Source of the DNA: Streptomyces misionensis
GTDB taxonomy: Bacteria; Actinomycetota; Actinomycetes; Streptomycetales; Streptomycetaceae
DNA: 64,000 nucleotides
Direction of reading: 5' to 3'
NCBI RefSeq assembly: GCF_900104815.1
Contig: NZ_FNTD01000004.1
Coordinates: 434,001 to 498,000 of the forward strand
Below the pieces are notes generated by a model. The model was not told where the DNA came from. It saw only the letters and a list, made by a program, of their open reading frames with translations, and searched no databases. Shown here one piece after another: positions 19,507 to 27,408 of this stretch. How positions within the stretch are numbered: the first letter of the stretch is position 1; every line of letters starts with the position of its first letter. The translations under genes and the position numbers were made by a program.

Positions 19507-21297
19507 ATGTGCAGGATCTTCGGCTCCTTCGCGGTCGCGGCCACCGGCGCCGAACTCGCCACGGTGTCGGCCCGGCAACGGCACGGGGGGCCGGACGAGC
19601 GCGGTGTCATGACCGGCCGCGGCTGGTCGCTCGGCTGCGACCGGCTCGCCGTGACCGACCCGGCGGGCGGCACCCAGCCCTTCACCCTGCCGACCGCGCC
19701 GGGCGTCGTGGCCGTGCTCAACGGCGAGATCTACAACCACCGGAAGCTGCGCCGCCGCCTGGAGGCGCGCGGTCACCGCTTCCCGGACCGCTGCGACGGC
19801 AGCCTGCTGCCCGCCCTGTACACCGAGTTCGGGACGGCCTTCGCCGACGAGCTGGACGGCATGTTCGCGGTCGCCGTCCTCGATCTGCGCGGCCCGCTGC
19901 CCCAACTGGTCCTCGCGGTCGACGGCATGGGCATGAAGCCCCTCCACTACCACCAGGGCGAACGCGGCGCCGTGCGGTTCGCCTCCGAGATCCCCGCGCT
20001 GCTCGCGTTCGACGGGGTGCCCGCCGAACCGCGCGAGGAGGCCCTCGACACCGTGCTGTCCACCAAGACGCCGTTCGGCACGGAGACCGCCCTCGCGGGC
20101 ATCCGCGTCCTGCCTCCCGGGAGCGTCGCGGTGGCCCGCGGCGCCGAGGGGCTGCGCATGCTCCGCTGCGGTCCCCGCGCCGCGGCGCCGGACGCCGGAC
20201 CCGCCCCGTCGGCCGCGGACGTGCTGGAGGCCCTGCGCGGCGAGGTGCACCGGCTGGCCGAGGTCGACGTGCCGCTGTGCGCCCTGACCAGCGGCGGCCT
20301 GGACTCCGGGCTGGTGACCGCGCTCGCCGCGGAGCACGTGCGGCCGCTGCACACCTTCCACCTCGGGTACCGGGGGCGCTGGCCGGAGGCCGAGCACACC
20401 TACGCCAGGGCCGTCGCCCGGCGCGTCCGCACCCGCCACCACGAGGTCTGCGTCGACCCCGCCGAACTCCCCTCGCTGCTGACCCGCACGGTGCGCCACC
20501 TGGGCCAGCCCAACGCCGACCCCATCGCCGTCAGCACCTACGCGCTCTTCCGGGCCGTCCGCGAGGCCGGGTTCACCGCCGCGCTCACCGGGGACGGCGC
20601 CGACGAGCTCTTCGGCGGCTACGACCGGGTGCGCACGGCGCTGGCCGCACCCGCGGGGACCGACTGGACGGCGGCCTACGTGGACGCGCTGGCAGCGGCC
20701 CCCCGGCTGGTACGGGAGTGGCTGTACACCCCCGAGTACCGGGCGTTCATCGCCGAGCGCGGCTCCGCGGCCGACCGGATCGCGGCCGAGCTGCGCGCCC
20801 GTGGCACCGACCGGGCCGGGACCTTGCAGACGTTCGAGACGCGCCGGCGGCTGCCGGCGTACCACCTGCGGCGCGTGGACCACCTGAGCATGGCGTGGGC
20901 GGTCGAGGCCCGGATGCCGTTCTGCCAGCCGGGCGTGGTGGACCTCGCCCGCCGGCTGCCCACCGGACCGCGCACCGGCAAGAGGGCGCTGTACGAGGCC
21001 GGGCGGGGCCTGCTGCCGGCCCCCGTGCTCCGCCGGCCCAAACAGCCCTTCACCCTGCCGCTGTCGGCGATGCTCGCCGCGGACGGGCCGCTGCTGTGGT
21101 CCGTGCGGGAACTGCTCGCGCCCGCACGGCTCCGGCGGGGCGGGCAGTTGCGTGCCGACCGGGTGCAGGCGCTGTTCGCCCGGCATGCCGAGCGGCCCTC
21201 CCAGCAGGACGCCCTGACCCTGTGGGCGCTCGCCGTCCACGAGCTGTGGACCGACGTCGTCCAGGGGCTGCGGGTCTCGGCCGACCTCGCGGCGTGA
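19507..21297 (+). CDS. Glutamine-dependent asparagine synthetase-like amidotransferase
   Basis: A 596-residue two-domain enzyme. The N-terminal glutaminase domain begins MCRIFGSF with Cys2 as nucleophile and has RHGGPDERG and LNGEIYNH. The synthetase domain has the pyrophosphate loop SGGLDSGLVTAL near residue 262 and LTGDGADELFGGYDR. AsnB-type enzymes amidate carboxylates via an acyl-adenylate; in secondary metabolism relatives form other amides or cyclise (beta-lactam synthetase, which lacks Cys2). Cys2 is intact here, so ammonia from glutamine is likely the donor. It overlaps the next gene by GTGA, making the pair coupled. Confidence 0.85.
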   Translation: MCRIFGSFAVAATGAELATVSARQRHGGPDERGVMTGRGWSLGCDRLAVTDPAGGTQPFTLPTAPGVVAVLNGEIYNHRKLRRRLEARGHRFPDRCDGSLLPALYTEFGTAFADELDGMFAVAVLDLRGPLPQLVLAVDGMGMKPLHYHQGERGAVRFASEIPALLAFDGVPAEPREEALDTVLSTKTPFGTETALAGIRVLPPGSVAVARGAEGLRMLRCGPRAAAPDAGPAPSAADVLEALRGEVHRLAEVDVPLCALTSGGLDSGLVTALAAEHVRPLHTFHLGYRGRWPEAEHTYARAVARRVRTRHHEVCVDPAELPSLLTRTVRHLGQPNADPIAVSTYALFRAVREAGFTAALTGDGADELFGGYDRVRTALAAPAGTDWTAAYVDALAAAPRLVREWLYTPEYRAFIAERGSAADRIAAELRARGTDRAGTLQTFETRRRLPAYHLRRVDHLSMAWAVEARMPFCQPGVVDLARRLPTGPRTGKRALYEAGRGLLPAPVLRRPKQPFTLPLSAMLAADGPLLWSVRELLAPARLRRGGQLRADRVQALFARHAERPSQQDALTLWALAVHELWTDVVQGLRVSADLAA

Positions 21298-22259
21298 TCG
21301 CGGACGTCGTCCGGGCCGAGGGCGCGCCCGGCCCGACGCTCGTCCTCGACCAGGGCCGCCTGCCCCGGGGCGCGCTGGCCCTGCGCGGCGAACTCAGCGC
21401 GCTGCGCCGCTGGTTGGAGGCGACCGGCCGCGGCCAGGTACGCAAGATCGCGCTCGTCGGCCCCTCCCCCGTCGCGTCGTACGACGTCGACTACCGCTTC
21501 GTGCAGTGCCTGCCGGAGCCGGACGGCTTCGACTTCCGTGCCGGCTGCGGTCATTCCCTGCTCGCGGCCGTCGTCGCCTCCGGACGGCGGGGGCCGGTGC
21601 GGGTGCGCGCGGTGACCACCGGCGATCCGGTGCTCTGCCTGCCCCGGCCGGACGGCTCGTACACGGTACGGCTCGAACGGGCCGTGCCCCTCGACGGGTT
21701 GCTGCCCACCGGGCGGCCGCTCCAGCGGCTGTGCGGGCTGCCGGTGTCGCTGGTGCGCTACGGCAACCCCTATGTGTTCGTGGCCGCCCGCGACCTCGGC
21801 CTGTCCTCGCGCGAGGCGCTGTTCGGCGCCGGAGCCGAGGTACTGGGACGGCTGCTCGGCGTACGGGCGGCGGCGGCCCGGCTGCTCGGGCTGTCGACCG
21901 GGGGTGCCCTGCCGAAGGTCGCCGCGGTGGGCGCCTTCCTCCCCGGCCGCCTCTCGGTGCGCGCGGCCACCGTGACGGGCTGGCATCCGGGGCTCGCGCT
22001 GACCGGCGGTGTCTGCCTCGCGGCGGCCCTCGGGGTGCCGGGGACGGTGCCCTGGCTGCTGTCCGAGGACCCGCGCCGGCGGCCGTGGACGGCCGGGGAC
22101 CGGGTGCGCCCGCTGCGGCTCGACACGCCGTCCGGCGCGGTGCTGGTGTCGGCCGCCGGAAGCGGGCGACGCCTCGCGCACGTCGCCGTGCACGGCAAGC
22201 GCGCCCGGGTCCTGGAACGCTCCCTGCCGCTGCCCTGGCGTATCCACGTCACGGCGTGA
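21294..22259 (+). CDS. PrpF-like isomerase (diaminopimelate-epimerase fold)
   Basis: A 321-residue protein that resembles the PrpF/AcnD-accessory family: LVLDQGRLPRGAL at the start, VGPSPVASYDVDYRFVQCLP, the cysteine block DFRAGCGHSLLAAV, and late TGWHPGLALTGGVCLAAALG followed by VPGTV. Known members catalyse cis-trans isomerisation or proton shifts of unsaturated tricarboxylates such as 2-methylaconitate. The GTG start overlaps the stop of the asparagine-synthetase-like gene, so the isomerised acid may be what is amidated. The second active-site position expected for a cysteine is not obvious, so the activity could be altered. The family call is by eye and moderate. Confidence 0.62.
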   Translation: MIADVVRAEGAPGPTLVLDQGRLPRGALALRGELSALRRWLEATGRGQVRKIALVGPSPVASYDVDYRFVQCLPEPDGFDFRAGCGHSLLAAVVASGRRGPVRVRAVTTGDPVLCLPRPDGSYTVRLERAVPLDGLLPTGRPLQRLCGLPVSLVRYGNPYVFVAARDLGLSSREALFGAGAEVLGRLLGVRAAAARLLGLSTGGALPKVAAVGAFLPGRLSVRAATVTGWHPGLALTGGVCLAAALGVPGTVPWLLSEDPRRRPWTAGDRVRPLRLDTPSGAVLVSAAGSGRRLAHVAVHGKRARVLERSLPLPWRIHVTA

Positions 22260-22387
22260 ACGCGCACCGCCCCAGGCCAGAAGGATGACGCCGCTTTCTG
22301 TCAGGGTGGAGACAGCCCCAGAAATCCCGCCGAGGGCAACGGGGACGAGTCCCTGTCGCGCTTTTCGAACCGGGGAGTGTCTCCGCC

Positions 22388-23125
22388 ATGAAATTCCAGA
22401 ACCTGCGCGTCGTGGTGACCGGTGCGTCCCGGTATTTCGGCCGGGCGATCGCCATCGGGTTCGCGCATCTCGGCGCCGAGGTCTTCGTCTCGGCGCGCAC
22501 CGTCGAGGCCGCCGAACGCACCAGGGCCGAGGTGCTGGGCGAGGCCCGCTCGCGCATCCACGCCTTCGGGTGCGACCTCAGCAAGCCGTCCGAGATCCAG
22601 GCGTTCGCGCGGCAGGTCGGCGAGCACACCGACCGGGTGGACCTGCTCGTCAACAACGGCGCCCGCTGGCTCGACGGGTTCGACCTGGAGGGCGCCTCCG
22701 ACGAGTCGATCGTGGAGACCATCGAGTCCACGGCCGCGGGGACCGTGCTCATGGTCAAGCACTTCCTGCCGCTGCTGCGGCTCTCCCAGCGGCCCGACAT
22801 CGTGAACATGGTCGCCGTCTGCGCACCCGGCGAGGCGGCCGACTCCCCCGCACACGAGGCGTTCTACGCCGCCAAGGGCGCACAGGCCGGCTTCGCCGAC
22901 ATCCTCGCCCGCCGGCTGCGCCCGTCCGGGGTCCGGGTGTTCTCGCTCTATCCCCCGGACTTCTCCACCGCCGACCCGCGGTCCACGGAGTGGCAGGGGG
23001 CCGGCCTGGACCCCCGCTACGCCGACGAAAAGCTCACCACCCAGGCCCTGTTCGAATGCATCGTCTACGCGGTCGAGCAGCCTCGCGACTGCTTCATCCG
23101 TTCGTTCCACTTCGAGCCCCGCTGA
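22388..23125 (+). CDS. Short-chain dehydrogenase/reductase
   Basis: A 245-residue classical SDR. The cofactor loop is VVVTGASRYFGRAIA, where the usual GxG is changed to YFG, LVNNGARW is the NNAG-type motif, and the active-site YxxxK is FYAAKGAQAGF. The usual catalytic Ser about 13 residues before Tyr is replaced or shifted (VNMVAVCAPGEAADSPAHEAF), which is odd. Such enzymes oxidise or reduce alcohols and carbonyls with NAD(P). It is in the second cluster transcript, 47 bases before the tRNA-synthetase-like gene. Confidence 0.83.
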   Translation: MKFQNLRVVVTGASRYFGRAIAIGFAHLGAEVFVSARTVEAAERTRAEVLGEARSRIHAFGCDLSKPSEIQAFARQVGEHTDRVDLLVNNGARWLDGFDLEGASDESIVETIESTAAGTVLMVKHFLPLLRLSQRPDIVNMVAVCAPGEAADSPAHEAFYAAKGAQAGFADILARRLRPSGVRVFSLYPPDFSTADPRSTEWQGAGLDPRYADEKLTTQALFECIVYAVEQPRDCFIRSFHFEPR

Positions 23126-23171
23126 CGCTCGCGGCTCAGCAGTGCTCCCCCACCGCCAAGGAGCTCCGTCC

Positions 23172-24752
23172 ATGAGCAGCCCACTCTGGATCACCGCCAC
23201 CCCCCTTGCCAGTGACGGCGAACTGCACCTCGGGCATCTCGCCGGACCGTATGTCGCCGCCGACGTCCTCAGCCGCTCCCTGCGCGCCGCCGGACGGCCC
23301 GTGCTGTTCACCTCGGGCACGGCCGACCACGCCGAGTCCGTCGAACTGCGCGCGGTGCGCGGCGGACGCAAGCCGGCCGAGGTGGCGGAGGGCTACCGGG
23401 CGGCGATCACCGCCGACTTGCTGCGCGCCGGCGTGGAGTTCGACCGCGTCGTCCACCCGGGACGCGACCGCGGCTACCGGCACTGGCTCCAGGAACTCTT
23501 CCTCGCCCTGTACGCGCAGGACGTCATCGTGCCCCGCACCCGGCTGGCGCACTACTGCGAGTCCTGCCGGCTCTGGCTGCACGGGGCGTACGTCACCGGC
23601 GCCTGCGGCCACTGCGGGGCCCGCGGCGAGGGCGGCCCCTGCCAGGAGTGCGCCCGGCCCACCGAGGGCGAACTGACCGACCCCGCCTGCGCGTTGTGCG
23701 GGGCTCCGGCGCGGCCGCGCCGCTGCCGGCGTCTGTACCTGCCCCTGGAGCCGATGCGGGAACTGCTCGCGGACCACTGGCGCACGGCGGGGCTGCCGCC
23801 GCGGCTCGCCGTGCTGTGCGAGAGCCTGCTGGAGGACGGACTGCCCGACGTGCCCGTGAGCCACCCGGGCGACTGGGGTGTGCCGGTGCCCCTCGACGGC
23901 TTCGCCGGGCACCGCGTGGACGCCTGCTTCGAGGCCGCCGCGATGCACCTGTTCGGGTACGGCCACGACCAGCGGCCGCTGCCCGAACGCGCCGTGCACT
24001 TCTGCGGCTTCGGGCACGCCTTCTGCCATGTGGCGCTGCTGCCCGCGATCCTGGTCGCCCTCGGACTGAAGCTGCCCCAGGAGTTCCACGTCAACGAGAC
24101 GTTCCACCCCGGTGCCGGAGAACGGCGCGAGGAGAGCGGCGCGTCCGCCCTGTGGGCGCTCGACCTGCTCACCGAGTTCGGGTCCGACACCCTGCGCCGC
24201 CATGTCCTGACGGCCGGGCCGCCGGCCCCGGGCCCCGGGACGGGACGCGAGGAGCTGGGCCGTACCCGGGAGTTCCTGGACGGCACCTGGAACAGCTGGC
24301 TGAGCCGGTTGTTCGCGTCCGTGCGCGAGGACAGCGCGGGCCGGGTCCCGGACGCGGAGCCCGGCGGGGAGGGCTGGGAGACCCTGCGCCACCGTCTGCA
24401 CCGGGCCGCCGACGATGTGCGTGAGGCGTACGGCCCCGAGGCGTTCGACCCCCGGCGGGCGGTCGCCGTCCTGGACGAAGTGGTGCGCTGCACCGCGGAC
24501 TTCGGGTACGTCAACCAGTTCGAGCGGCACCGGCCGTCCGGTGTGGAGCGCCATTTACCCGCTCTGGCCGCGCAGTTGGCGGTCGCGTCGGCGCTCGCCT
24601 CCTGGGCCTGGCCGGTGATGCCGGAGGGCGCGACGCGGCTGTCCCAGGCCCTGCGCATGCCGGCCGGCGGACCGGTGATCCCGGACACGCTCGCCCCGCT
24701 GCCCCCGGGGACGCGGCTGGCCCCGCCGTCCGGCCCGGTGTTCGGCTTCTGA
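23172..24752 (+). CDS. Methionyl-tRNA synthetase-like protein lacking KMSKS
   Basis: A 526-residue class I synthetase-like protein of the MetRS type. HLGH at residues 19-22 is the HIGH motif, and four CxxC pairs (129-132, 145-148, 157-160, 173-176) form the double zinc knuckle of archaeal-type MetRS. Where functional MetRS has the flexible KMSKS loop, this protein reads HPGAGERREESGASALWALD with no lysines. The C-terminal helical region that binds the anticodon is short and alanine-rich. It may therefore activate or transfer an amino acid in biosynthesis rather than charge tRNA. MetRS-like domains occur in Spb40-type hydrazine synthetases, but no cupin partner is fused here. A resistance copy of MetRS is the alternative and is less likely with the motif missing. 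Confidence 0.78.
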   Translation: MSSPLWITATPLASDGELHLGHLAGPYVAADVLSRSLRAAGRPVLFTSGTADHAESVELRAVRGGRKPAEVAEGYRAAITADLLRAGVEFDRVVHPGRDRGYRHWLQELFLALYAQDVIVPRTRLAHYCESCRLWLHGAYVTGACGHCGARGEGGPCQECARPTEGELTDPACALCGAPARPRRCRRLYLPLEPMRELLADHWRTAGLPPRLAVLCESLLEDGLPDVPVSHPGDWGVPVPLDGFAGHRVDACFEAAAMHLFGYGHDQRPLPERAVHFCGFGHAFCHVALLPAILVALGLKLPQEFHVNETFHPGAGERREESGASALWALDLLTEFGSDTLRRHVLTAGPPAPGPGTGREELGRTREFLDGTWNSWLSRLFASVREDSAGRVPDAEPGGEGWETLRHRLHRAADDVREAYGPEAFDPRRAVAVLDEVVRCTADFGYVNQFERHRPSGVERHLPALAAQLAVASALASWAWPVMPEGATRLSQALRMPAGGPVIPDTLAPLPPGTRLAPPSGPVFGF

Positions 24753-24758
24753 CCCACT

Positions 24759-24821
24759 GCTCCCGCACCTCGCGGGAGCCCCGCGTGCCCACCCCCTCCT
24801 TCCCCCGGAGCGGGTGGGCAC
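24759..24821 (+). terminator. Two GC hairpins between MetRS-like and glycosyltransferase genes
   Basis: GCTCCCGC at 24759-24766 pairs with GCGGGAGC at 24772-24779. A larger hairpin pairs GTGCCCACCC at 24785-24794 with GGGTGGGCAC at 24812-24821. No T run follows. They may end the MetRS-like transcript or attenuate read-through into the glycosyltransferase. Confidence 0.5.
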
Positions 24822-24858
24822 ATCGGTTTGCGGATCCGTCAGCGAAGGAGTCCCTCTC

Positions 24859-26178
24859 GTGTCCCTGCGCATCGCCATGCTCAGTGTCCACACGTCGCCG
24901 CTGCACCAGCCCGGCACGGGTGACGCGGGCGGCATGAACGTCTACATGGTCGAGCTGTCCCGCGCCCTCGCCGGGGAGGGCGCGCGGGTGGACCTGTTCA
25001 CCCGCTGTCTGGGCGAGGACCGGCCGCCCCGCGTCGAACTCGCCCCGGGGGTGCGCGTGCTGCACCTCGACGCAGGACCCCGGCGGCCGCTGCCGAAGGA
25101 GGCCATGCCGGGTCTGGTCCCCGACTTCGCCCGCTCCCTGCTGGCGGCGACCGCCCACGGCCGCTACGACGTGGTCCACTCCCACTACTGGCTCGCGGGA
25201 CAGGCGGGCGCCCTGGTCGCCGAGCACCGGCGGATCCCGCTGGTGCACACGATGCACACGCTCGCGCGGGTGAAGAACGCCTCGCTCGCCCCGGGCGACC
25301 GGCCCGAACCCGAGCTGCGGGTGCACGGAGAGGAGGCACTGGCCAGGGCCGCGGACCGTCTGATCGCCAACACCACCGAGGAGGGGCTGGCGTTGCGGGA
25401 GCTGTACGGCGCCGACGCCGACCGCACCGATGTGGTGACGCCCGGGGTCGATGTGCGGATCTTCCACCCGGCGGACGGACGGCGGGCGGCACGCGCACGG
25501 CTCGGTCTGCCGCAGCGCGGCTTCATCCCGTTGTTCGCCGGGCGCATCCAGCCGCTGAAGGGACCGGACGTCCTGCTCCGCTCGATCGCCGCGCTGCTGC
25601 GCGAGTCACCGGGGCTGCGGGAGCGGCTGCTCGTGCCGGTCGTCGGCGGGCTCAGCGGGGCGGGCACGCGCGCGCCGGACGAACTGCGCGACCTGAGCGC
25701 GCGGCTCGGTCTGCCGGACGTGGTGCGCTTCTGTCCGGCCGCTCCCCAGCACGAGTTGGCGGACTGGTACCGGGCCGCGGATGTGCTGGTGATGCCGTCG
25801 CGCAGCGAGTCGTTCGGGCTGGTGGCACTGGAGTCCCAGGCGTGCGGCACACCGGTGCTGGCGGCGGCCGTCGGCGGACTGCCCGCCGCCGTGCGGGACG
25901 GGGTGACGGGACTGCTCGTGCGGGGACACGACCCGGACGACTACGCGCGCCGGCTGCGCTGGTTCGCAGAGCACCCGGCCCGGGCGGCGGCCATGGGGCT
26001 CGCCGCCGCCGGCCACGCGCGCCGGCTGGACTGGCGGTCGACGGCCCGCGGCACGCTGGGCAGTTACGCCCGTGCGCTGCGGGACCGGGCGCCGAAGGCG
26101 GGGCAGGAACGGCGGCACGTCCCTGCCCCCGCGGCCGCTTCCTCCCGGAGGTACAAAAGGGCCGCTGTGCCAGCGTAG
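24859..26178 (+). CDS. MshA-like GT-B glycosyltransferase
   Basis: A 439-residue family 4 glycosyltransferase with strong MshA character: GDAGGMNVYMVELSR near residue 20, DLFTR, VHSHYWLAGQAG, HTMHTLARVKN, RLIANTTEEG and the donor-site motif SRSESFGLVALESQACGTPV. MshA transfers GlcNAc from UDP-GlcNAc to inositol 3-phosphate in mycothiol synthesis. Because primary mshA normally sits elsewhere in Streptomyces and this copy closes a cluster holding a PIG-L deacetylase, a modified acceptor is likely; in pactamycin a related enzyme glycosylates a carrier-bound acceptor. GTG start at 24859 with AAGGAG upstream. A second housekeeping role cannot be excluded. Confidence 0.82.
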   Translation: MSLRIAMLSVHTSPLHQPGTGDAGGMNVYMVELSRALAGEGARVDLFTRCLGEDRPPRVELAPGVRVLHLDAGPRRPLPKEAMPGLVPDFARSLLAATAHGRYDVVHSHYWLAGQAGALVAEHRRIPLVHTMHTLARVKNASLAPGDRPEPELRVHGEEALARAADRLIANTTEEGLALRELYGADADRTDVVTPGVDVRIFHPADGRRAARARLGLPQRGFIPLFAGRIQPLKGPDVLLRSIAALLRESPGLRERLLVPVVGGLSGAGTRAPDELRDLSARLGLPDVVRFCPAAPQHELADWYRAADVLVMPSRSESFGLVALESQACGTPVLAAAVGGLPAAVRDGVTGLLVRGHDPDDYARRLRWFAEHPARAAAMGLAAAGHARRLDWRSTARGTLGSYARALRDRAPKAGQERRHVPAPAAASSRRYKRAAVPA

Positions 26179-26185
26179 CATTTCA

Positions 26186-26200
26186 TTTGGGAGGACCAAA
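26186..26200 (+). promoter_or_regulatory. Perfect inverted repeat upstream of DNNWP peptide gene
   Basis: TTTGGGAGGACCAAA has 5-bp perfect arms around a 5-base centre. It lies 245 bases before the start codon, soon after the glycosyltransferase stop. The arms resemble the imperfect repeat ACCAAAAG/CTCTTGGT in front of the Fur-family gene at 27321-27352, so one regulator may see both. Confidence 0.45.
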
Positions 26201-26445
26201 GGTGCTGGCTCACCCAAAAAGGATGTCCGGCCTGATTTCTTCGGTTGGCCGGATAAAGCCACCCGCGGCATATCCATTCGGCATCACCAGTCCCGGCGCT
26301 GTCATATCCGCGCCATGGCAGGTCCACGACTTGAGGAATCGTGGACTCGCAGTCCAAGGAGGGCGATTATAGAAATGTCTTCGGGAGCAGCCCGGCGGCA
26401 CGGGCCCCGAAGGCGAAATCAATCGATCACTTCCTGGAGGAAATC

Positions 26446-26802
26446 GTGTCCGCGTCTTCCCGTCCCGCCGGCTTCCGCACCGTCGCCCGCCAGTTCGCCC
26501 TGGCCGCCCTCGTCTGTACCGCCGTCGCGGGCGGGGCGGTCGCGGCCACCACCGCGGGTGCGGATGCCGCGCAGCACTCCGTGGCCGACAACAACTGGCC
26601 GGTCGCGCCCACCCCCACCGCGACCCCGGCGGACAACAACTGGCCCAGCACCGCCACCCCGGCGGACAACAACTGGCCCAGCACCCCCGCCCCGGCGGAC
26701 AACAACTGGCCCACCAGCGCCACCCCGGTCGACAACAACTGGCCCGCCACTCCCGCGCCGACGGACGACAACAACTGGCCGGCGCCGCCCGCGGCGGTCT
26801 GA
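26446..26802 (+). CDS. Secreted DNNWP-repeat peptide (unknown function)
   Basis: A 118-residue protein with a Sec-type signal (RTVARQFALAALVCTAVAGGA, cleavage probably near Ala34-Ala42) followed by six copies of DNNWP at residues 48, 63, 74, 85, 96 and 108 separated by Pro/Thr/Ala/Ser linkers. The core period is 11 residues. The mature part has no Cys and is expected to be disordered. The GTG start is chosen because GGAGG precedes it by 6 bases; the longer upstream frame has no ribosome site. I do not recognise the family. Possibilities are a cell-wall-associated spacer, a metal- or polymer-binding peptide, or a precursor cut into short Trp-containing peptides. The adjacent Fur-family gene suggests metal or peroxide control. 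Confidence 0.75.
   Translation: MSASSRPAGFRTVARQFALAALVCTAVAGGAVAATTAGADAAQHSVADNNWPVAPTPTATPADNNWPSTATPADNNWPSTPAPADNNWPTSATPVDNNWPATPAPTDDNNWPAPPAAV
26587..26781 (+). repeat. Six in-frame repeats encoding DNNWP
   Basis: Units begin with GACAACAACTGGCC, which is nearly invariant at the DNA level although synonymous change would be possible, and are spaced 45, 33, 33, 33 and 36 bases apart. The last unit has an extra Asp codon. The near-identical DNA suggests recent expansion or gene conversion. Confidence 0.85.
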
Positions 26803-26816
26803 CGCGGACCCCCACC

Positions 26817-26850
26817 GGGCCGGGAGAGGTGCGTTCCGCCTCCCCGGCCC
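26817..26850. terminator. Hairpin between convergent DNNWP and Fur-family genes
   Basis: GGGCCGGGAGAGG at 26817-26829 pairs, with one mismatch or bulge, with CCTCCCCGGCCC at 26839-26850. It lies between convergent genes and probably terminates both. Confidence 0.6.
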
Positions 26851-26857
26851 CGCCCTG

Positions 26858-27301
26858 TCACCGCCCCGCGCAGGAGGCGGAACGACAGTCCGGGCACAGC
26901 CCCTTGAAAACAATGTCGGCGTCATCCAGCTCCCAGTCCGGGAGATCTTTCCGCGGCAGCACGGGGGCCTGGTGGGCGACATTTTCCACGCGTCCGCATT
27001 GCACACACAGCGCATGCTGGTGACGCGGTCCCGCAATTTCGAACACCGCCGGCCAGCCGGGCCGCTCGAATTTCGTCACCAAGCCCGCTTCCAGAAAATG
27101 CCGCAGCATTTCATAGACGGCCTGGGACGTGAGTGTGCCCAGCCGTTCGCGCGCCGCGGCCGTCAGGCCCTCGACATCGAGATGTTCGCCCGCCGCGAGC
27201 ACGTGCAGGACTTCGAGACGCGGACTGGTGACCCGCAGCCCTGCATCGCGGAGTTGCCGGATCGCCGTCTCGCGCCCCTCTGCCACCGCTTCGCGTGCCA
27301 T
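26858..27301 (-). CDS. Fur-family metalloregulator
   Basis: A 147-residue Fur-type repressor. The winged-helix domain shows AIRQLRDAGLRVTSPRLEVL and TSQAVYEMLRHFLEAGLV; the dimerisation domain has PRHQHALCVQCGRVENV and ends in GLCPDCRSASC, giving two CxxC pairs for a structural zinc. This is closer to the peroxide/iron FurA-CatR group than to Zur or Nur, but the sensed signal cannot be read. I chose ATG 27301 with GGGAAG upstream; a TTG at 27325 is possible. No catalase or superoxide dismutase gene is adjacent; the convergent neighbour is the DNNWP peptide. Confidence 0.85.
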   Translation of the reverse strand: MAREAVAEGRETAIRQLRDAGLRVTSPRLEVLHVLAAGEHLDVEGLTAAARERLGTLTSQAVYEMLRHFLEAGLVTKFERPGWPAVFEIAGPRHQHALCVQCGRVENVAHQAPVLPRKDLPDWELDDADIVFKGLCPDCRSASCAGR

Positions 27302-27320
27302 CTTCCCGCCATCTGGTGAG

Positions 27321-27352
27321 ACCAAAAGTTTGAATGCATCGTACCTCTTGGT
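27321..27352 (-). promoter_or_regulatory. Imperfect inverted repeat upstream of Fur-family gene
   Basis: ACCAAAAG at 27321-27328 and CTCTTGGT at 27345-27352 are near-complementary arms around a 16-base AT-rich centre (TTTGAATGCATCGTAC). Position immediately before the coding region suggests autoregulation. Confidence 0.45.
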
Positions 27353-27408
27353 GCGACCAGGGCGCGGGGGGCGGCGCAGGGGGTGGCCGAGAACGCCTCC
27401 CCGGCGGA

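Noticed and set aside
24859..26178. Calling this gene the housekeeping mshA outright
   Set aside because: Motifs fit, but the cluster context and the divergent Ala/Arg-rich C-terminus make a dedicated acceptor at least as likely, so no symbol was given.
26587..26781. Regular repeats considered as a CRISPR-like array
   Set aside because: Repeats are in frame, spaced by 33-45 bases with Pro/Thr/Ala-coding spacers, and lie within a gene with a signal peptide and ribosome site.
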